A DNA stretch of 21,314 nt from Anthoceros angustus (lineage: Eukaryota > Streptophyta > Anthocerotopsida > Anthocerotales > Anthocerotaceae), in contig VJWM01000395.1 in assembly GCA_010909165.1 (NCBI GenBank), positions 1 through 21,314 of the forward strand, in the 5' to 3' direction. Shown here one piece after another: positions 1 through 9,561 of this stretch. A program made the position numbers and the translations under genes. A model generated the notes under the pieces. It worked only from the letters and a program-made list of their open reading frames with translations, was not told where the DNA came from and made no database searches. Positions within the stretch are counted from its first letter, which is position 1. The number at the start of each line of letters is the position of its first letter.

Positions 1-530
1 GGACATAGCAATTGATGCTTCCCGAGCCGTGATGTGGCCTCGCGTAGGTTCCTGCCCGCCCCTATCCCTACCATAAACCAAGATGTCATCAAGGTAGACC
101 AAAATACCTTTGTTGATTAGGCCATGAAAACATCGCTCATGAGCGTTTGAATGATGGGGGCGTTTGTCATGCCAAACGACATAACAAGCCACTCATAGTG
201 GCCATACCTGGTATTAAAGGCCGTCTTCTCCTCATCTCCAGCAGCAATCCTGATCTGATGGTAGCCACTACCTAAGTCCAACTTTGAGAAGTAGCGGGCC
301 CCTGCCAGTCCCTCCAACAATTCATCAATGCGAGGGAGAGGAAATGTATTCTTCTTAGTGAGGTTGTTCAACCCCCGATAGTCAATACACATGCGTAAAT
401 ACCGTTCTTCTTACGCGAAAACAAAATGGGTGCCCCATATGGCGATTTGGAAGGTCTTATGTAGCCCTTGCGTAGCAGCTCTTCCACCTGCAAAGTTGAC
501 TCCTGAATTTCCAACGGGGACATCCGATAT
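1..530 (-). pseudogene. Ty3/gypsy reverse transcriptase, frameshifted
   Basis: This would copy element RNA into DNA. Between 392 and 117 the frame holds RT fingers and palm: the MCIDYRGLN start, the PLPRIDELL segment, [12 protein letters not shown] with the first catalytic Asp at residue 39, and FGMTNAP. The upstream segment (about 480-405), with [14 protein letters not shown] and the FSRKKNG stretch, is readable only in another frame. The catalytic YLDD box lies at 96-85 in a third register, because one base is missing near 130 just after the MSDVF segment. At least three frame changes therefore break the domain. The thumb is beyond the window edge. It cannot encode an active enzyme as it stands, barring assembly indels. 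Confidence 0.88.
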
Positions 531-774
531 ACTGGTCGATAGGGGGTTTATGAAATCCTGGCACAAGCTCAATCCGATGGTCAACACTCCTGGATGGTGG
601 CAACCCCGCAGGCAGGGTGTTGACAAGGACGTCCTGGAAATCAGTCATGATTTGAGTAATCCCAGCATCACCTTCAGGGGCAACAAGCTTGTCGGGTCGT
701 GTAGGGCAGAGCCTCTCCTTGATGACAAACAGGGTCATCCCGTGCCCTCCCCTCTTCTTGATGCTCCTCCGCAT
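457..774 (-). pseudogene. Gypsy protease-RT linker region
   Basis: This stretch upstream of RT in Ty3/gypsy Pol carries the familiar block LPAGLPPSRSVDHRIELVPG (around residues 55-75 of this frame), preceded by DFQDVLVNT. The family normally has a DxFPDVFxxxLPxGLPPxRxxDHxI pattern before the RT fingers, so identity is clear. Downstream of the LVPG block the frame departs from the expected sequence and coding resumes in a different frame near 480-405, showing an indel around 530-500. It sits directly between the protease and RT pieces in the correct order. Confidence 0.8.
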
Positions 775-779
775 GCTCG

Positions 780-1060
780 TGGTCGAAACCTTCTGAAATC
801 TAACCTTACCACCGCTGCGGAGCTGCTCACCCTTTCACAGTACGCTCCCATCCGTAGGTTTACGGGCGTGTGTAGTCTACCATTAGCTAATTGCACCCCA
901 CAGTGCTCGCCGATTCAGCACGCCTTCCTTGCAAAACAATGGGACAGGAAATTAGTACTCGGACCGCAATCGATCAAGATTCGGCAAGGTATCCCGTTGA
1001 TATGGCTCGCATGAATAATTGTCGTATCTCGAGGCTTGGCCGTTTGACGCCGGCGGTGCC
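780..1060 (-). pseudogene. Gypsy retropepsin-like aspartic protease, altered active site
   Basis: This would cleave the Gag-Pol polyprotein. A short frame ending at 915 contains INGIPCRILIDCGPSTNFLS, which fits the retropepsin active-site loop after a hydrophobic strand. The family signature is D-[ST]-G-A-[ST]; here it reads D-C-G-P-S-T (nucleotides about 971-954), so the catalytic Asp and Gly remain while the Ser/Thr after Asp is Cys and the Ala is Pro. Coding continues to about 780 in another frame with a plausible second half (QLANGRLHTPV). The protease follows Gag and precedes the linker, as expected. Activity is doubtful. Confidence 0.7.
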
Positions 1061-1760
1061 CCCGCCAACATGCGACCCTACCGCTGCTGGGGGCCCGTTT
1101 CGATGTCCGCAACGCCCGCAAGGATTCATTTCACTTCCATTTCCTCCGTTGTTATGGAACCGCCTTCCTCCACGTCCGCCTCCTGAGTCTGCGTGGCGCC
1201 GCGCGATGTCACCGCTGCGGTATAGCCGCACGGAATGCCTCGAATACTGTCTGAGCTCCATCGGAGTGGCCTCCCCGGGCCCCGAACGTCCCTGGCTTGT
1301 ACCAGCCTTAAACTCGCGGATACACGGCGATCATGATCTCCTCGAATGTCTTGCACTTGGCGTGCATCACCACATCCTTCCGCATGCTTGCGTATAGGAG
1401 TACCGATCCAACTTCTCCTCATCCGTCATCCTAGGGATACTCATTACCAGCCGACACTCGGTTGGTGTAGGTCTTGGAAACTGCGGGCAGTATGCGAGCT
1501 TCTCCCTAACGACCTGTCGTCCCTCGACAGGCACAAACTTAGCACGCACCATCTGTAAGAACTCGGCGGGTAGGTCGGGGCCACCTCCCGCGTGTCACCG
1601 CATCTAAAAATTGAACCCACCATAGCAGGGCAGCTCCTTAAGAAACGTGGGCTACTCTCACATCACGAGGTCCGTCACGAGTTCTAGATAGGCTCGTGTG
1701 GTAGGGAAAACCCGGCTTCCGAGATCCTCCCACTTAGCGGCTACACTTATCCCACCTGTC
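1060..1760 (-). pseudogene. Gypsy Gag (capsid-like) fragments
   Basis: Gag would form the particle shell and bind RNA. A minus frame at 1552-1367 contains MVRAKFVPVEGRQVVREKLA and then PRMTDEEKLDRY, matching the retrotransposon Gag core in which a multi-residue block ends in xMSxxEKLxRF. Just upstream a different frame shows ALLWWVQFLDAV, the usual AAxxWW signature of this domain. Downstream (about 1390-1320) other frames hold the end of the capsid region, and 1261-974 carries GGRGGRR-rich sequence and a weak CGRCGH that may be a damaged zinc knuckle. Several indels separate these pieces. The N-terminus is unclear and may reach about 2200. Confidence 0.72.
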
Positions 1761-1776
1761 AGACGCTTTCGGCCCC

Positions 1777-2625
1777 ATGAGACTGTGGAAAGTTCGAGGC
1801 CTGGACCGATCACCGCAGACACAACTTCTTTCTAAACAAGCAAGGCGCTACTCACCCTCTTACGACCTGCACCACTTGCACTCAAAATCACCAACACTCG
1901 ACCTACAACGACAACACAATTGCAGTCCCGCCTTAGCAACAGGGAGCCTATCACGGCGCCTGTGGACCCCGATCCACACCGCATTGTCCCTACTTAAGAC
2001 CACTCTTCTCCACCTGTGAGCGCTTTACTTGCAGCATTTGGGATTCGGCCCCTTAGGCTCGCCTCGGCCTTCCGCCAACGCCTACACTCTTCCTCTACTC
2101 ATCTCCTCATCCTCTTCCTCCTATTCTAACCTCGGCACTGGGTTTCGACCGCCTTACGGCACAACCGCCTGGGTCGGCCTCCACCAAAGAAGTTCTTCCT
2201 TGGGCTTGCTATGAGTTTGACACTGACAATGAGAACCTCCAGGAGTCTTTCCCGTAGTCTACCCTCAAGCCGAGAGTTCCCCGGCATTGCCACACACCCA
2301 AAGCAAAGCAATTTCACAAAGAACCATTCACAAGGGGAGCAACTGCTTAGGCACTTGCAAGGAGCAAGTCCTCCACCAAGCACTCCGACCACCGCGACTT
2401 CCTCTCTACCAGACGTGCTGGCTCACAAATAAATTCCTTAGAATGGCAAAGGACTCGAGTGGAAGCGCAAGACGTGATATTTTACTTTGTGAAATCCTCC
2501 TCCTCTTATAGGAGGCCTTCCACATACATCCTCCCTTAGGTGACCCTACCGCAGTCACCTTTTCCAATATTCTATTATTTCCTACCGCCAAAGATTTAAT
2601 GCCCTGCACCTAAGTCTATTGTCCG
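1777..2625. other. Unassigned stretch upstream of gypsy gag
   Basis: This lies where the 5' leader or N-terminal Gag of the minus-strand gypsy should be. Short frames exist on both strands but none resembles a known protein. The plus strand is C/T-rich (for example around 2090-2130). I searched by eye for a tRNA-iMet-type primer site (TGGTATCAGAGC or its complement) and found none, so the leader and LTR boundary remain undefined. Confidence 0.4.
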
Positions 2626-2942
2626 ATCCTTGGTAAATTCTATTCTAGTAACTTCACCTAAGATCATCCTTAAAGGATGTCACCACCTCACCTATCCTTT
2701 CTATTATTCCTATCATTTATGGTCTTTGACCATATCTAGTCTTCATCACCGGGTTAGTGATGTGTGGATTGGCTCCCGCCTCCTTTTGCTCTTGCCCCTT
2801 CCATTGTCATCTTCCCAATGGGGCAAGTACAATCTGCCCCTTCCCCATCTCCGCGGTGGCGCCTGATTCCTCCGGTCCTCCAGCAATCGGCCCCCGCGCC
2901 AGCGCCTTCTTCAGCCCCCGCCACCGGTCGCTCCTTTATCGC

Positions 2943-2990
2943 ACTACTGTAGTGGCGATCATCGGTAGGCCGACTACCTATGGTAGTCTG
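2943..2990. repeat. Small hairpin group with CACTAC/GTAGTG and CTACC/GGTAG arms
   Basis: CACTAC-T-GTAGTG forms a 13-base palindrome around 2942-2954. It is followed within 40 bases by GGTAG-GCCGA-CTACC and CTACC-TAT-GGTAG, each a perfect 5-base stem. The same CTACC/GGTAG pairing recurs at about 3372-3428 and 12823-12957. Function is unknown; the starting CACTA is reminiscent of the terminal bases of CACTA DNA transposons, but no matching far end was found. Confidence 0.45.
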
Positions 2991-3403
2991 ATCCTTCTCC
3001 CCTTCTTCCTCTTATTCTTCATCAGCGATGTCTCTTGGGTGGAGATCCTCCTTGCTCCTTTCCTCCTTGATTTGTCCATACCTATCATGGAGCATTTCAA
3101 AGAGTCTTTTTCCCCCAATCGCCGCCATGTCTAATCTTCGGGCCCTTTTGCATCGCTCTCTCCGGCCTGCTCTTTATCCGATGAGGGAATTCTCACCTCC
3201 TCCTTCTCCTCGTCGGACCCCGCCCTGGTCTCTCCGTGGATTTCTCCCACCTCCTCTTCTATTCCCGAGGGGTGTCCACTAGCCCCCCGGCTCCTTCAGC
3301 CCAGCCTCCGCTCGACTCCCAAGCCGCCAGCTTGTTCTTCTACCCCTAGTCCGCGACCACGAGGTGGGTTCACCACGGTAGTCCGCGGCATCATGGTGGT
3401 AGT

Positions 3404-3428
3404 GGTCACCCACCGTGGTAGGGTGACC
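3404..3428. repeat. Perfect 8-bp inverted repeat (hairpin)
   Basis: GGTCACCC (3404-3411) and GGGTGACC (3421-3428) are exact reverse complements separated by nine bases that include CCGTGGTA. A CACGGTAGTCC copy of the same motif lies about 30 bases upstream in opposite orientation. This can fold in DNA or RNA. Related hairpins occur on the other side of the copia A insertion near 12823-12957. Confidence 0.6.
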
Positions 3429-3967
3429 GAGGGCGGGGCCCCCCCTCCTTGCCTCACGCCATCCTTCTCCCCCGCCCTTCTCCACCTTCCGACTCCCAGA
3501 TTCCTGAGTCCATGTCACTTGTAGCCTCGAAGTCTGAGGCTTCCTGCACTTGCTGCAGCCCTTCCATCATCATGAGGACCTATTGTCCTCCTCTTGGCCA
3601 ACCGTAGATCTCATTGTTGGCCTTCAAAATCATTATGGAGGTGAGCCCCTAAGCTATGATATTGCATTTGAGATCATCAATCCGTGGGCCACTCTCCATC
3701 CTCACACCTACCCTTGTAGGCCTCCTCATGGTGGTCAATTCTCCCACCTTGACATGGAGGGTCACATTCTCCTCCCTTGCTTCCTTCACTGGCCAATTTC
3801 ACCAAGGGCATAGTCCGCCCAAAACCTTCCTCACCACCAAGATCTATGCACCACCCTCTTGTGGTGCTCCTCCTCTTGGGACCTTCTCCGCTCCAGGTCC
3901 ACCAATTGTTTTGCAAGCCCTTCCCTTTAAACCAATCACCCTCAAGGCTCCAATTCCTGCGATTCTT

Positions 3968-3973
3968 GGTCTT
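3968..3973. repeat. Target-site duplication, left copy (GGTCTT)
   Basis: The six bases directly left of the copia A 3' LTR are GGTCTT, and the same six lie directly right of its other LTR (10598-10603). Ty1/copia elements usually duplicate 5 bp, so the true duplication may be GTCTT with one extra matching base. The match supports one clean insertion of the whole 3974-10597 unit. Confidence 0.7.
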
Positions 3974-4125
3974 TGCTAATAAGGCGTGCTTGTAAAACAA
4001 AAGCATTAATTAATAAAGAGAAAGGTGCTCTTATATACAAAATTGTTAATGTGTCTCTTGGGTTAACTACTTAACTGAAGTATATTAACTGTAGTACAAG
4101 CTATGGTAGGGTTTTATCCCCAACA
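3974..4125 (-). repeat. Copia A 3' LTR
   Basis: On the minus strand this begins TGTTGGGGATAAAACC and ends in TTAGCA, giving TG...CA ends over about 152 bp. Its core (3990-4118) is nearly identical to 10466-10592, including the stretch AAAGCATTAATTAATAAAG. Differences are mostly a one-base A-run change, a few changes around 4063-4070 and a short gap near 4090. The outermost 15 bases on the 3974 side diverge between copies, so this end is set by the TGCTAA start and the adjacent duplicated target. Confidence 0.85.
4031..4038 (-). promoter_or_regulatory. TATA box in copia A 3' LTR
   Basis: The minus strand reads GTATATAAGAG, a good TATA element at a sensible U3 position in the LTR. The equivalent copy in the 5' LTR (10506-10513) would be the one driving element transcription. 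Confidence 0.5.
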
Positions 4126-4133
4126 CTCCCACT
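4126..4133 (-). other. Copia A polypurine tract
   Basis: The minus strand reads AGTGGGAG immediately before the TGTTGGGG start of the 3' LTR. A purine run ending GTGGGAG directly abutting TGTTG is the normal plus-strand priming site in plant copia elements, and it fixes the inner boundary of this LTR. Confidence 0.8.
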
Positions 4134-4869
4134 AAACCTACATAGCTTATGCAACCATAGGTTTGAATAGAGCATCATTACATAGCATTACGCCCAGCTA
4201 CTCCCCTCTTGAACACGTACGCTCACATGGAGTTCCTGTTCACGACCCTCTTGTCATATGCACGTGCTAGGAGCAGGAATAACACAACGAGGACCCACCT
4301 GTGCCCACGCGGCAATTCCTCAGCCAGTGCGCACCACCAGAGGAGGGCAAGCGGCCACCGGACTGGACAGAGGCGTGGGCGCCCACAACAAGAGTGATTC
4401 AGCCGGCGCTACGCTCATGGCCAACGCACCGCCACCGCGCACTCGCCGCCCAGCCATAGAGTTGGACTGACGAATCCTCGAGCGCCTCTAAGGCATCACA
4501 AACACATCTTACGTGCCCAACTCAAGCGATGAGGAGGACGGCGGAGGCGACCCTCGTGGCGAGCTCGTGCTCTCGAAGACCTCATCGCCCACTGCTAGGC
4601 CGGTGGAAGCGTGTTTGCAACACTTGTGTAGAGATGGAGAAGCTTACGGACGCCATAAAGCAATTGAGGTGGCTGACAGCAGAGCGTAGAGGAGTCTGTG
4701 GAAAGAGCTGCACTGCTACCCAAGCTCTTGGCGACATTGACTGAGGAATAGAGGCGTCGTGGTTCTAGAGGCTGGTGTGTGTGTGCTACAGGCAGCAGTG
4801 CCCTGTGCGCAAAAAGCTCTACCACATGTAAATTCCTACCTAAACCATGTGCTGCTTCGCCTAGAATTT
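4134..4869. other. Copia A extra region between Pol and 3' LTR
   Basis: About 0.74 kb separate the last Pol-like codons (about 4870) from the polypurine tract, more than a typical short 3' untranslated region. No known domain is seen. Antisense to the element (plus strand), a frame around 4519-4680 has an acidic SSDEEDGGGD start, and another (about 4634-4744) reads MEKLTDAIKQLRWLTAERRG, which looks amphipathic. On the element strand a 92-codon Ser/Leu-rich frame (4873-4595) runs through the same bases. This could be a non-coding tail, an antisense ORF as known in some plant LTR elements, or a captured host fragment; the sequence alone does not decide. Confidence 0.45.
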
Positions 4870-5659
4870 TCATTGAGCTTCATCCGCAGACATGACCCAC
4901 CAGGCGTGACTGTGCAGAATGGACTTGAACCTAGGGTGGCACCTCGTGAAGGCCGGGCCTAATGGAAGTTGTGGCATGAGCCACCAAGGTGCAACCTCTC
5001 GGTGGTGTGCACAAACCCAGAGACTGCTAGTGCAGTCCTCCAGTAATGAATGTAGCCGGTGAGACATGCTAGGGATATTTAACTCCTTGAGACCTAAATG
5101 TCTGAAAGTGTTTGGCTTTGGGAAGCCCTTGGTAAATATGTCCGCGATTTAAATGTGCTAACATACTCAACCTTGACTATGTCGGATTCGGTGTGTCCCT
5201 AATGTAGTGATGATAGAGTTCTATATGCTTGGTTCTGGCATGAAACCTAGGGTTGGAGACAAGGGCAATTGCGCTCATGTTGTCACATAGCAGCAGTGTT
5301 GGACCTGTCTGTGCTTGATTCACTGACTCCAGAAACTGTCTCTCCCACTCAGCTTCTTTGCAGGCATCGGTGAGAGCTTTATACTCAGCTTCGGTAGACG
5401 AGAGTGCCAAGGAAGTCTGCTTCTTGCAGCTCCAGCTGATAGTACCAGACACCAAAAGGAAACAGTATGCAGACAGACTCTTCCTGGTGTCCGCATCAGA
5501 GGCCCAGTCAGCATCGGCATATGAGATAAGTTCTAGCTTGTTACTCCCACTGCTGGTGTATTGCAGACCATATGAGATGGTACCTTTTAGATATCTGTAA
5601 ATCCTCTTGACCGCTGCCCAATGCTGTCGTCCAGGAGACTTCAAAAACTGTGAGACCAT
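4870..5659 (-). pseudogene. Copia A RNase H and Pol C-terminus
   Basis: RNase H removes the RNA strand during reverse transcription. The frame 5659-5177 begins with the end of the RT connection (SQFLKSPGRQHWAAVKRIYR) and then the copia RNase H domain: YADADWASD (catalytic Asp at residue 49), LSSTEAEYKAL (Glu 90), LLLCDNMSAI (Asp 126) and ARTKHIELYHHYIRD. All three catalytic acids are present. The C-terminal tail (expected ADIFTKGLPKP-like) is readable at about 5145-5065 in a different frame and continues as MSHRLHSLLED to 4870, so there is a frameshift near 5165. The domain core is the best preserved part of this element with integrase. Confidence 0.9.
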
Positions 5660-6567
5660 CGAGGCCAGGAGTAGCGATGTCGTCTTGTCACTTTGCCAAA
5701 AGATCGACCAATGCCTGCATAAGGAACAAGTTGCATGTCCTCAAGTTCACGTTCATTCTGAGGGGACATGGCAGCTGTAAGTTTCTCCCCACCGCAGGGA
5801 GGGTGACTCGTCTTGCCTCGTCGAGTGAAACCTTTAAGTATCTCCGTATACTTGCTTTGATGTAATGTGACGACCATGGGATCGTTTACGAGGATCTGTA
5901 TACCCGTAATTGTAGATCACCACAGTCGGTTGGTCATCTAATTCTCGCACATGTCCTTCACCTTATCAAGCTATTCAGTACTATTACTAAGAAGCACACA
6001 GTCGTCAACATAAAGAGCTAGAATGACGAACAGTGAGCCATCAGCAAGGTAAAAAACATTAGTGTCTGCAGGGGACTGGAGGAAACCAAGCTTGCGAAGA
6101 TACTTCATTATCCGCTTGTACCAAGCACGAGGTGATTGTTTAAGACCATATATCGTTTTCAACAGCTTGCACACCTTCTGAGCTGTTTGTAGACTGATGT
6201 ACCCTTGTGGTCATGTATGCTGGGGTCTAGTTCCCCATGCAAAAGGCGACACACATCCATTTGTTGTACCTCCGCATCTGCATCACGCCATAGCCAAGAG
6301 AATCCGAACAGAAGGTGGCTTTACTACTGGTGAGAAAGTGTCACCATAATCTATGCCGGGAATTTGGCTAAATCCACGAGCAACCAGGCGAGATTTGTAT
6401 CTAGCGATCGTCCCATCTGCTTTCAACTTCGTCTTAAACACCCATTTGCAGCTAATGGGCTTCCTGCCTTCAGGTAAGTCCACGAGCTCCCAGGTGTTGT
6501 TTTTTAAGAGTGAAGCATACTCATCATCCATTGTTGAGGGCCATGGGGCCATTAATAGCCTCTTCAT
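5640..6567 (-). pseudogene. Copia A reverse transcriptase, frameshifted
   Basis: The N-terminal RT (6567-6283) has MDDEYASLLKNNTWELVDLP, KWVFKTKLKADG, RYKSRLVARGFSQ and DTFSPVVK, the standard copia RT opening. The next part (about 6270-6180), with the first catalytic Asp in QQMDV, is in other frames and appears internally shortened. The frame 6174-5971 carries LLKTIYGLKQSPRAWY and the catalytic YVDD box (6012-6001). After a break, 5877-5641 shows LHQSKYTEILKGF and the connection region. Thus every landmark of copia RT is present in order, with at least three disruptive indels. Enzyme activity from this copy is not expected. Confidence 0.9.
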
Positions 6568-6905
6568 CGTTTGTGGTCCGGGCGAACTTGTGTACGGTGA
6601 AGTCGCAACATGAGCTTGAGAGCCTCGTAAAAATCAAGTGCCCGGTAAGGTGGTTCCGGTGCTCACGTGAACGCCACCACGTGTAGGATATCCGGTTCAT
6701 CAACCACGAGGCTCGTCATAGTACTCCCCACCGCTTGGACACGGAATTCACCATCCGATAACCGGCTATTTCATCGGATCGAGAGAACCTGGAATCAATA
6801 TTCATCAACCGTCGAAGAAACCTCGGGTCAACATGTGGCCGCCCGCTTTGATCCTCAAGATCGACATGGCGGTGAAAGTCCTCGCCATCCGAATCTGAGT
6901 ACCAT
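6568..6905 (-). pseudogene. Copia A integrase-RT linker
   Basis: The poorly conserved stretch between the integrase C-terminal part and RT. A minus frame (6958-6716) includes DSDGEDFHRHVDLEDQ and RPHVDPRFLRRLMN, polar and acidic as expected for this variable linker. No catalytic motif is expected here. It joins the adjacent domains only through frame changes. Confidence 0.6.
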
Positions 6906-7870
6906 TCACTGCGGTTGTTGAACCAATGGTTGAGGTGAAACTTGGTTTGCTGCATCAAGTATGACTAAGCCTGAGCTGTCCTCTTCATCAGGTACTTGTA
7001 ACTCTGCAGCAGCAGGAACTGGTATATCTGTCCCGAAATATGTTAAAGTCTGCCCCCTTGGAGTAGTAAGCTCGTCAAAGGTAACACTACGTGCCAACAC
7101 CACCTTATGGGTTGCAGGCTCATACAGGTTATATGCCTTTGAAACTTCTGAATAGCCAAGAAAAAGCAAGGGCCTAGCCCTGTCATCTAACTTGCGCCTC
7201 TTCTGTTTAGGAATATATGCATATGCTGTGGAGCCGAACACCCGCAGATGCAGCAAGCTGGGCTTCTTCTTCCAGAACGCCTCATAGGGAGTTTTGCCAG
7301 GTAATGAAGTTGTCAGAACTCTGTTAAGTATGTAGGTCGCAGTTGTAAGGGCTTCTGCCCAGTAGTATTTGGGCAAACCCGCCCATCCAAGCATGCTCCT
7401 TGTCATACCCATCAGAGTCTGGTTCTTACGTTCGGCTACTCCGTTTTGTTGCTGAGTATATGGAATGGCAAGCTGGCGAATGATCCCATGAGCTGCAAAT
7501 AGCACATCATATTGGCGACCAACGAACTCCCCACCGTTGTCAGTGCGAAAGCACTTCACCAGATTACCAGTTTGTCTCTGTACCATAGAAATCCAGGTTT
7601 CTATACACTCGAAAGCATCACTCTTGAGGCGAAGTGGGAAGACCCAAGTGTAGCGAGAGTAATCGTCCGTTAAGGTGAGATAATACTCTGCGCCACCCAG
7701 TGACTTAACTCAGCCGCAATGTCGGCATGTATGAGGTCCGACGCCGAGCCCTCACATGCTGTTTGTTTTGAAGGAAGCTCCTCGCTTTGAGAGGACACAA
7801 AGGCGCGGGCGATGTACTGCTTGAAATAGGAGGCGTTCTCATAAATGTCAGGTGAAGACATAAGGTTCAA
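6906..7870 (-). pseudogene. Copia A integrase with intact DD35E geometry
   Basis: Integrase inserts the element cDNA. The frame 7870-7670 covers the end of the zinc-binding region and SDLIHADI, just before the core. The first core Asp block (YLTLTDDYSRYTWVF) at about 7685-7640 is in another frame. The main 226-codon frame (7586-6906) has RTDNGGEF (Asp at residue 16), NGVAERKNQTLM (Glu at residue 52, so 35 residues lie between them), then GKTPYEAFW, LRVFGSTAYAYIP and FLGYSEVSKAYNLY, the typical copia C-terminal part. The long frame is open, but the N-terminal part is separated by small indels, so the protein is not continuous. Confidence 0.92.
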
Positions 7871-8251
7871 CTTTTCCCTTATTTACATATCCAAGCTAGC
7901 ATGCAAGACTTGCTTCAGAGGTGGTTGAGGTAAAATATAAGCCTGCGTGGTTTAATCGATATAGCTCATTTACCAACTGACCTCTAGCAATACACTTTCT
8001 CTGTGCAGACAGGTCATCTGATGACGCCCGGCCTCGAAGGAGAGAACCATACTTTCCAGTTGGTGGGCGCCCTAATCGGCAGCCAAATTTTTCGACATGG
8101 CAGGGACATAGAGAACATCCTCCAGACAATTTCGGACCCATCGCCCAAGGGCGGTAAAGATCATTCCATTCAGTCGTCTATGCCTCTAGAGTCCCCCACA
8201 TAAACTGACTGTGCTGGGACATCTGTTTTGATTGTGTAAAACAGATCTTTG
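7871..8251 (-). pseudogene. Copia A protease remnant and pre-integrase segment
   Basis: On the minus strand a frame near 8200 reads VYVGDSRGIDD where copia protease normally has the VDSGAS active site; the Gly after Asp-Ser is replaced, so the protease looks inactive or locally scrambled. The frame 8141-7896 then has TGKYGSLL and ARGQLVNELYRLN, fitting the region before the GAG-pre-integrase motif. Placement between the Gag zinc knuckle and integrase is right. Similarity is weak, and the calls rest mainly on order. Confidence 0.55.
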
Positions 8252-9414
8252 TTACGTACAGACACGTACTTGGAATCTATAAACCAAGAGTTTGACGGAT
8301 CGGTGATCGGCGACAAGCGTATTCTTTATTAGACAATCGAGTAAGCTTTTGTGGAGAAGATCCTTGTCCTTGGCGGCAACATGTGCAATGTCGAGGATCC
8401 TTACTTTGGGTCTCAGACTTTTTCTTTGCGGGCGGGTCCCTCGGTGACCAGCAATTTGGCACCAATTGCACGTACCCTGCCGTTTGATGGAGGGAGATGA
8501 GTTCGAGCCACCAGAACCGCTAGGCTGCTGGTGAGTCTTCTTTTCTTTCCCCCTTCCCTTTACAAACGGCTTGCCTTTTGCCGCAAAAAGAACCTTTTCT
8601 CCTCTTGCTCGAGAGCCCTGACCTGGTTTGTGTCTGCTGGCTTCCTCTTGCAGGAGAGCCCCAACAACAGTGTTCAGGTTCAGGTTATAAGGTTGATTAG
8701 CGGCGGTGGCGCCTGTGCAGAGAGGGCAGTCGAGATAAACGTTTGGTAGGATGAGGGCAAGGCGGCTGTAAAGGGCAAACCATTTTGACCTCAATGATCT
8801 TGGCACCTAGCGCAGCTAATTGTGCTCGCAGAAGCCTCAACTTGGTAATTCCTGGTCCCACGAGGTCTCCTTCCCTTATCCTGAACGAGTGGAAATCACT
8901 TCGCAGATTCATCAAGGTACACACATTACATGCCTTATGTCAGGTCCCGATGAGTCCGCTTTGTCTTTGTGTCTAGGAACTCAACCTCAATGTCAGAATA
9001 GCATCCAAATCGGCATAAGCACAAAGCTACTTTGTTCCCTTTGTCCCATTTCGCCTTCTCATCTGTTGTTGGTTGATTTGCAGCTGTAGATGGGACCAAG
9101 TGTGGATTGGCGATGCTCCCATCGACGTACTCCCAAACATCCCTCGCGTTCAGATTTGCTTGCATTCGTGCTCTCCAGCTCTCGTAGTTAACAGGTTTGC
9201 CATCAAACCGATCTTTTTCTTTGAATTCACCAGAATATGTGCCGGCTTGAGCAACGGAACCCATGTTAACAGGAGATGGTACTCCTAAATGTGGGGGAGG
9301 GTTGAATGCAGGAAATTGAGACTGCAGGGATTGAAGAAAGGAGACTGCTGTGGCTAAATCCTCATCCGAGTCACTATCAGAATCCCCAAACAGCCAACCC
9401 AAGTCATACGACAT
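8252..9414 (-). pseudogene. Copia A Gag with zinc knuckle
   Basis: Gag packages the element RNA. A likely start is ATG at 9414 (MSYDLGWLFGDSDSDSDEDL), after which come FDGKPVNYESWRARMQANL and WEYVDGSI, the N-terminal copia Gag signature. The capsid part (about 8924-8750), with RSDFHSFRIREGD and LAALGAKI, is in a second frame. A third frame (8806-8252) carries a basic GRGKEKK tract and CNWCQIAGHRGTRPQ, a CX2CX4H zinc knuckle whose final Cys is missing. At least two frameshifts separate these parts. The upstream in-frame extension to 9561 lacks Gag similarity, so I prefer the 9414 start. Confidence 0.82.
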
Positions 9415-9561
9415 GAGAGAAAATGAAACGACATCTAAAAGAGGTACGTGACGTTTCTGCAGTGCTGTTTTTAGGGTTAGATACGAAAATGTGCAAACTA
9501 ACATGAAGCAGTGATCATGAATTCGGCTGTGTGGGGACTCATCAACCGCCAACCTAGGCAA

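Larger units (their letters stand above)
1..2200 (-). mobile_element. Partial, decayed Ty3/gypsy retrotransposon (Gag-PR-RT)
   Basis: Read on the minus strand, the order is Gag (about 1760-1130), aspartic protease (about 1060-780), the PR-RT linker and reverse transcriptase (about 530-1). This is the usual Ty3/gypsy 5' half. The element is cut by the left window edge, so RNase H, integrase and the 3' LTR would lie outside. The reading frame changes several times and no frame is open throughout. I could not find a tRNA primer site or a 5' LTR to the right of gag, so the right boundary (about 2200) is only where Gag-like coding fades. Family assignment rests on recognisable RT and protease motifs and is firm; the clade within gypsy is not determined. 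Confidence 0.85.
2626..3967. other. Pyrimidine-rich stretch without recognisable gene
   Basis: The plus strand is strikingly C/T-rich (runs of CTCC and TTCC) and the minus strand correspondingly A/G-rich. Open frames of 60-125 codons on both strands are low-complexity Pro/Ser or Gly/Arg translations without family similarity that I recognise. The stretch contains small perfect inverted repeats near 2943-2990 and at 3404-3428. It ends exactly at the copia A target site, and similar pyrimidine-rich sequence resumes at 10598, so both are probably one older sequence split by copia A. Confidence 0.5.

Noticed and set aside
391-1014. 207-codon plus-strand ORF
   Set aside because: It is antisense to the recognisable gypsy protease-RT linker; its translation has no family character.
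2942-2954. CACTAC palindrome as the end of a CACTA transposon
   Set aside because: No matching inverted end or 3-bp target duplication could be paired, so not called as an element.
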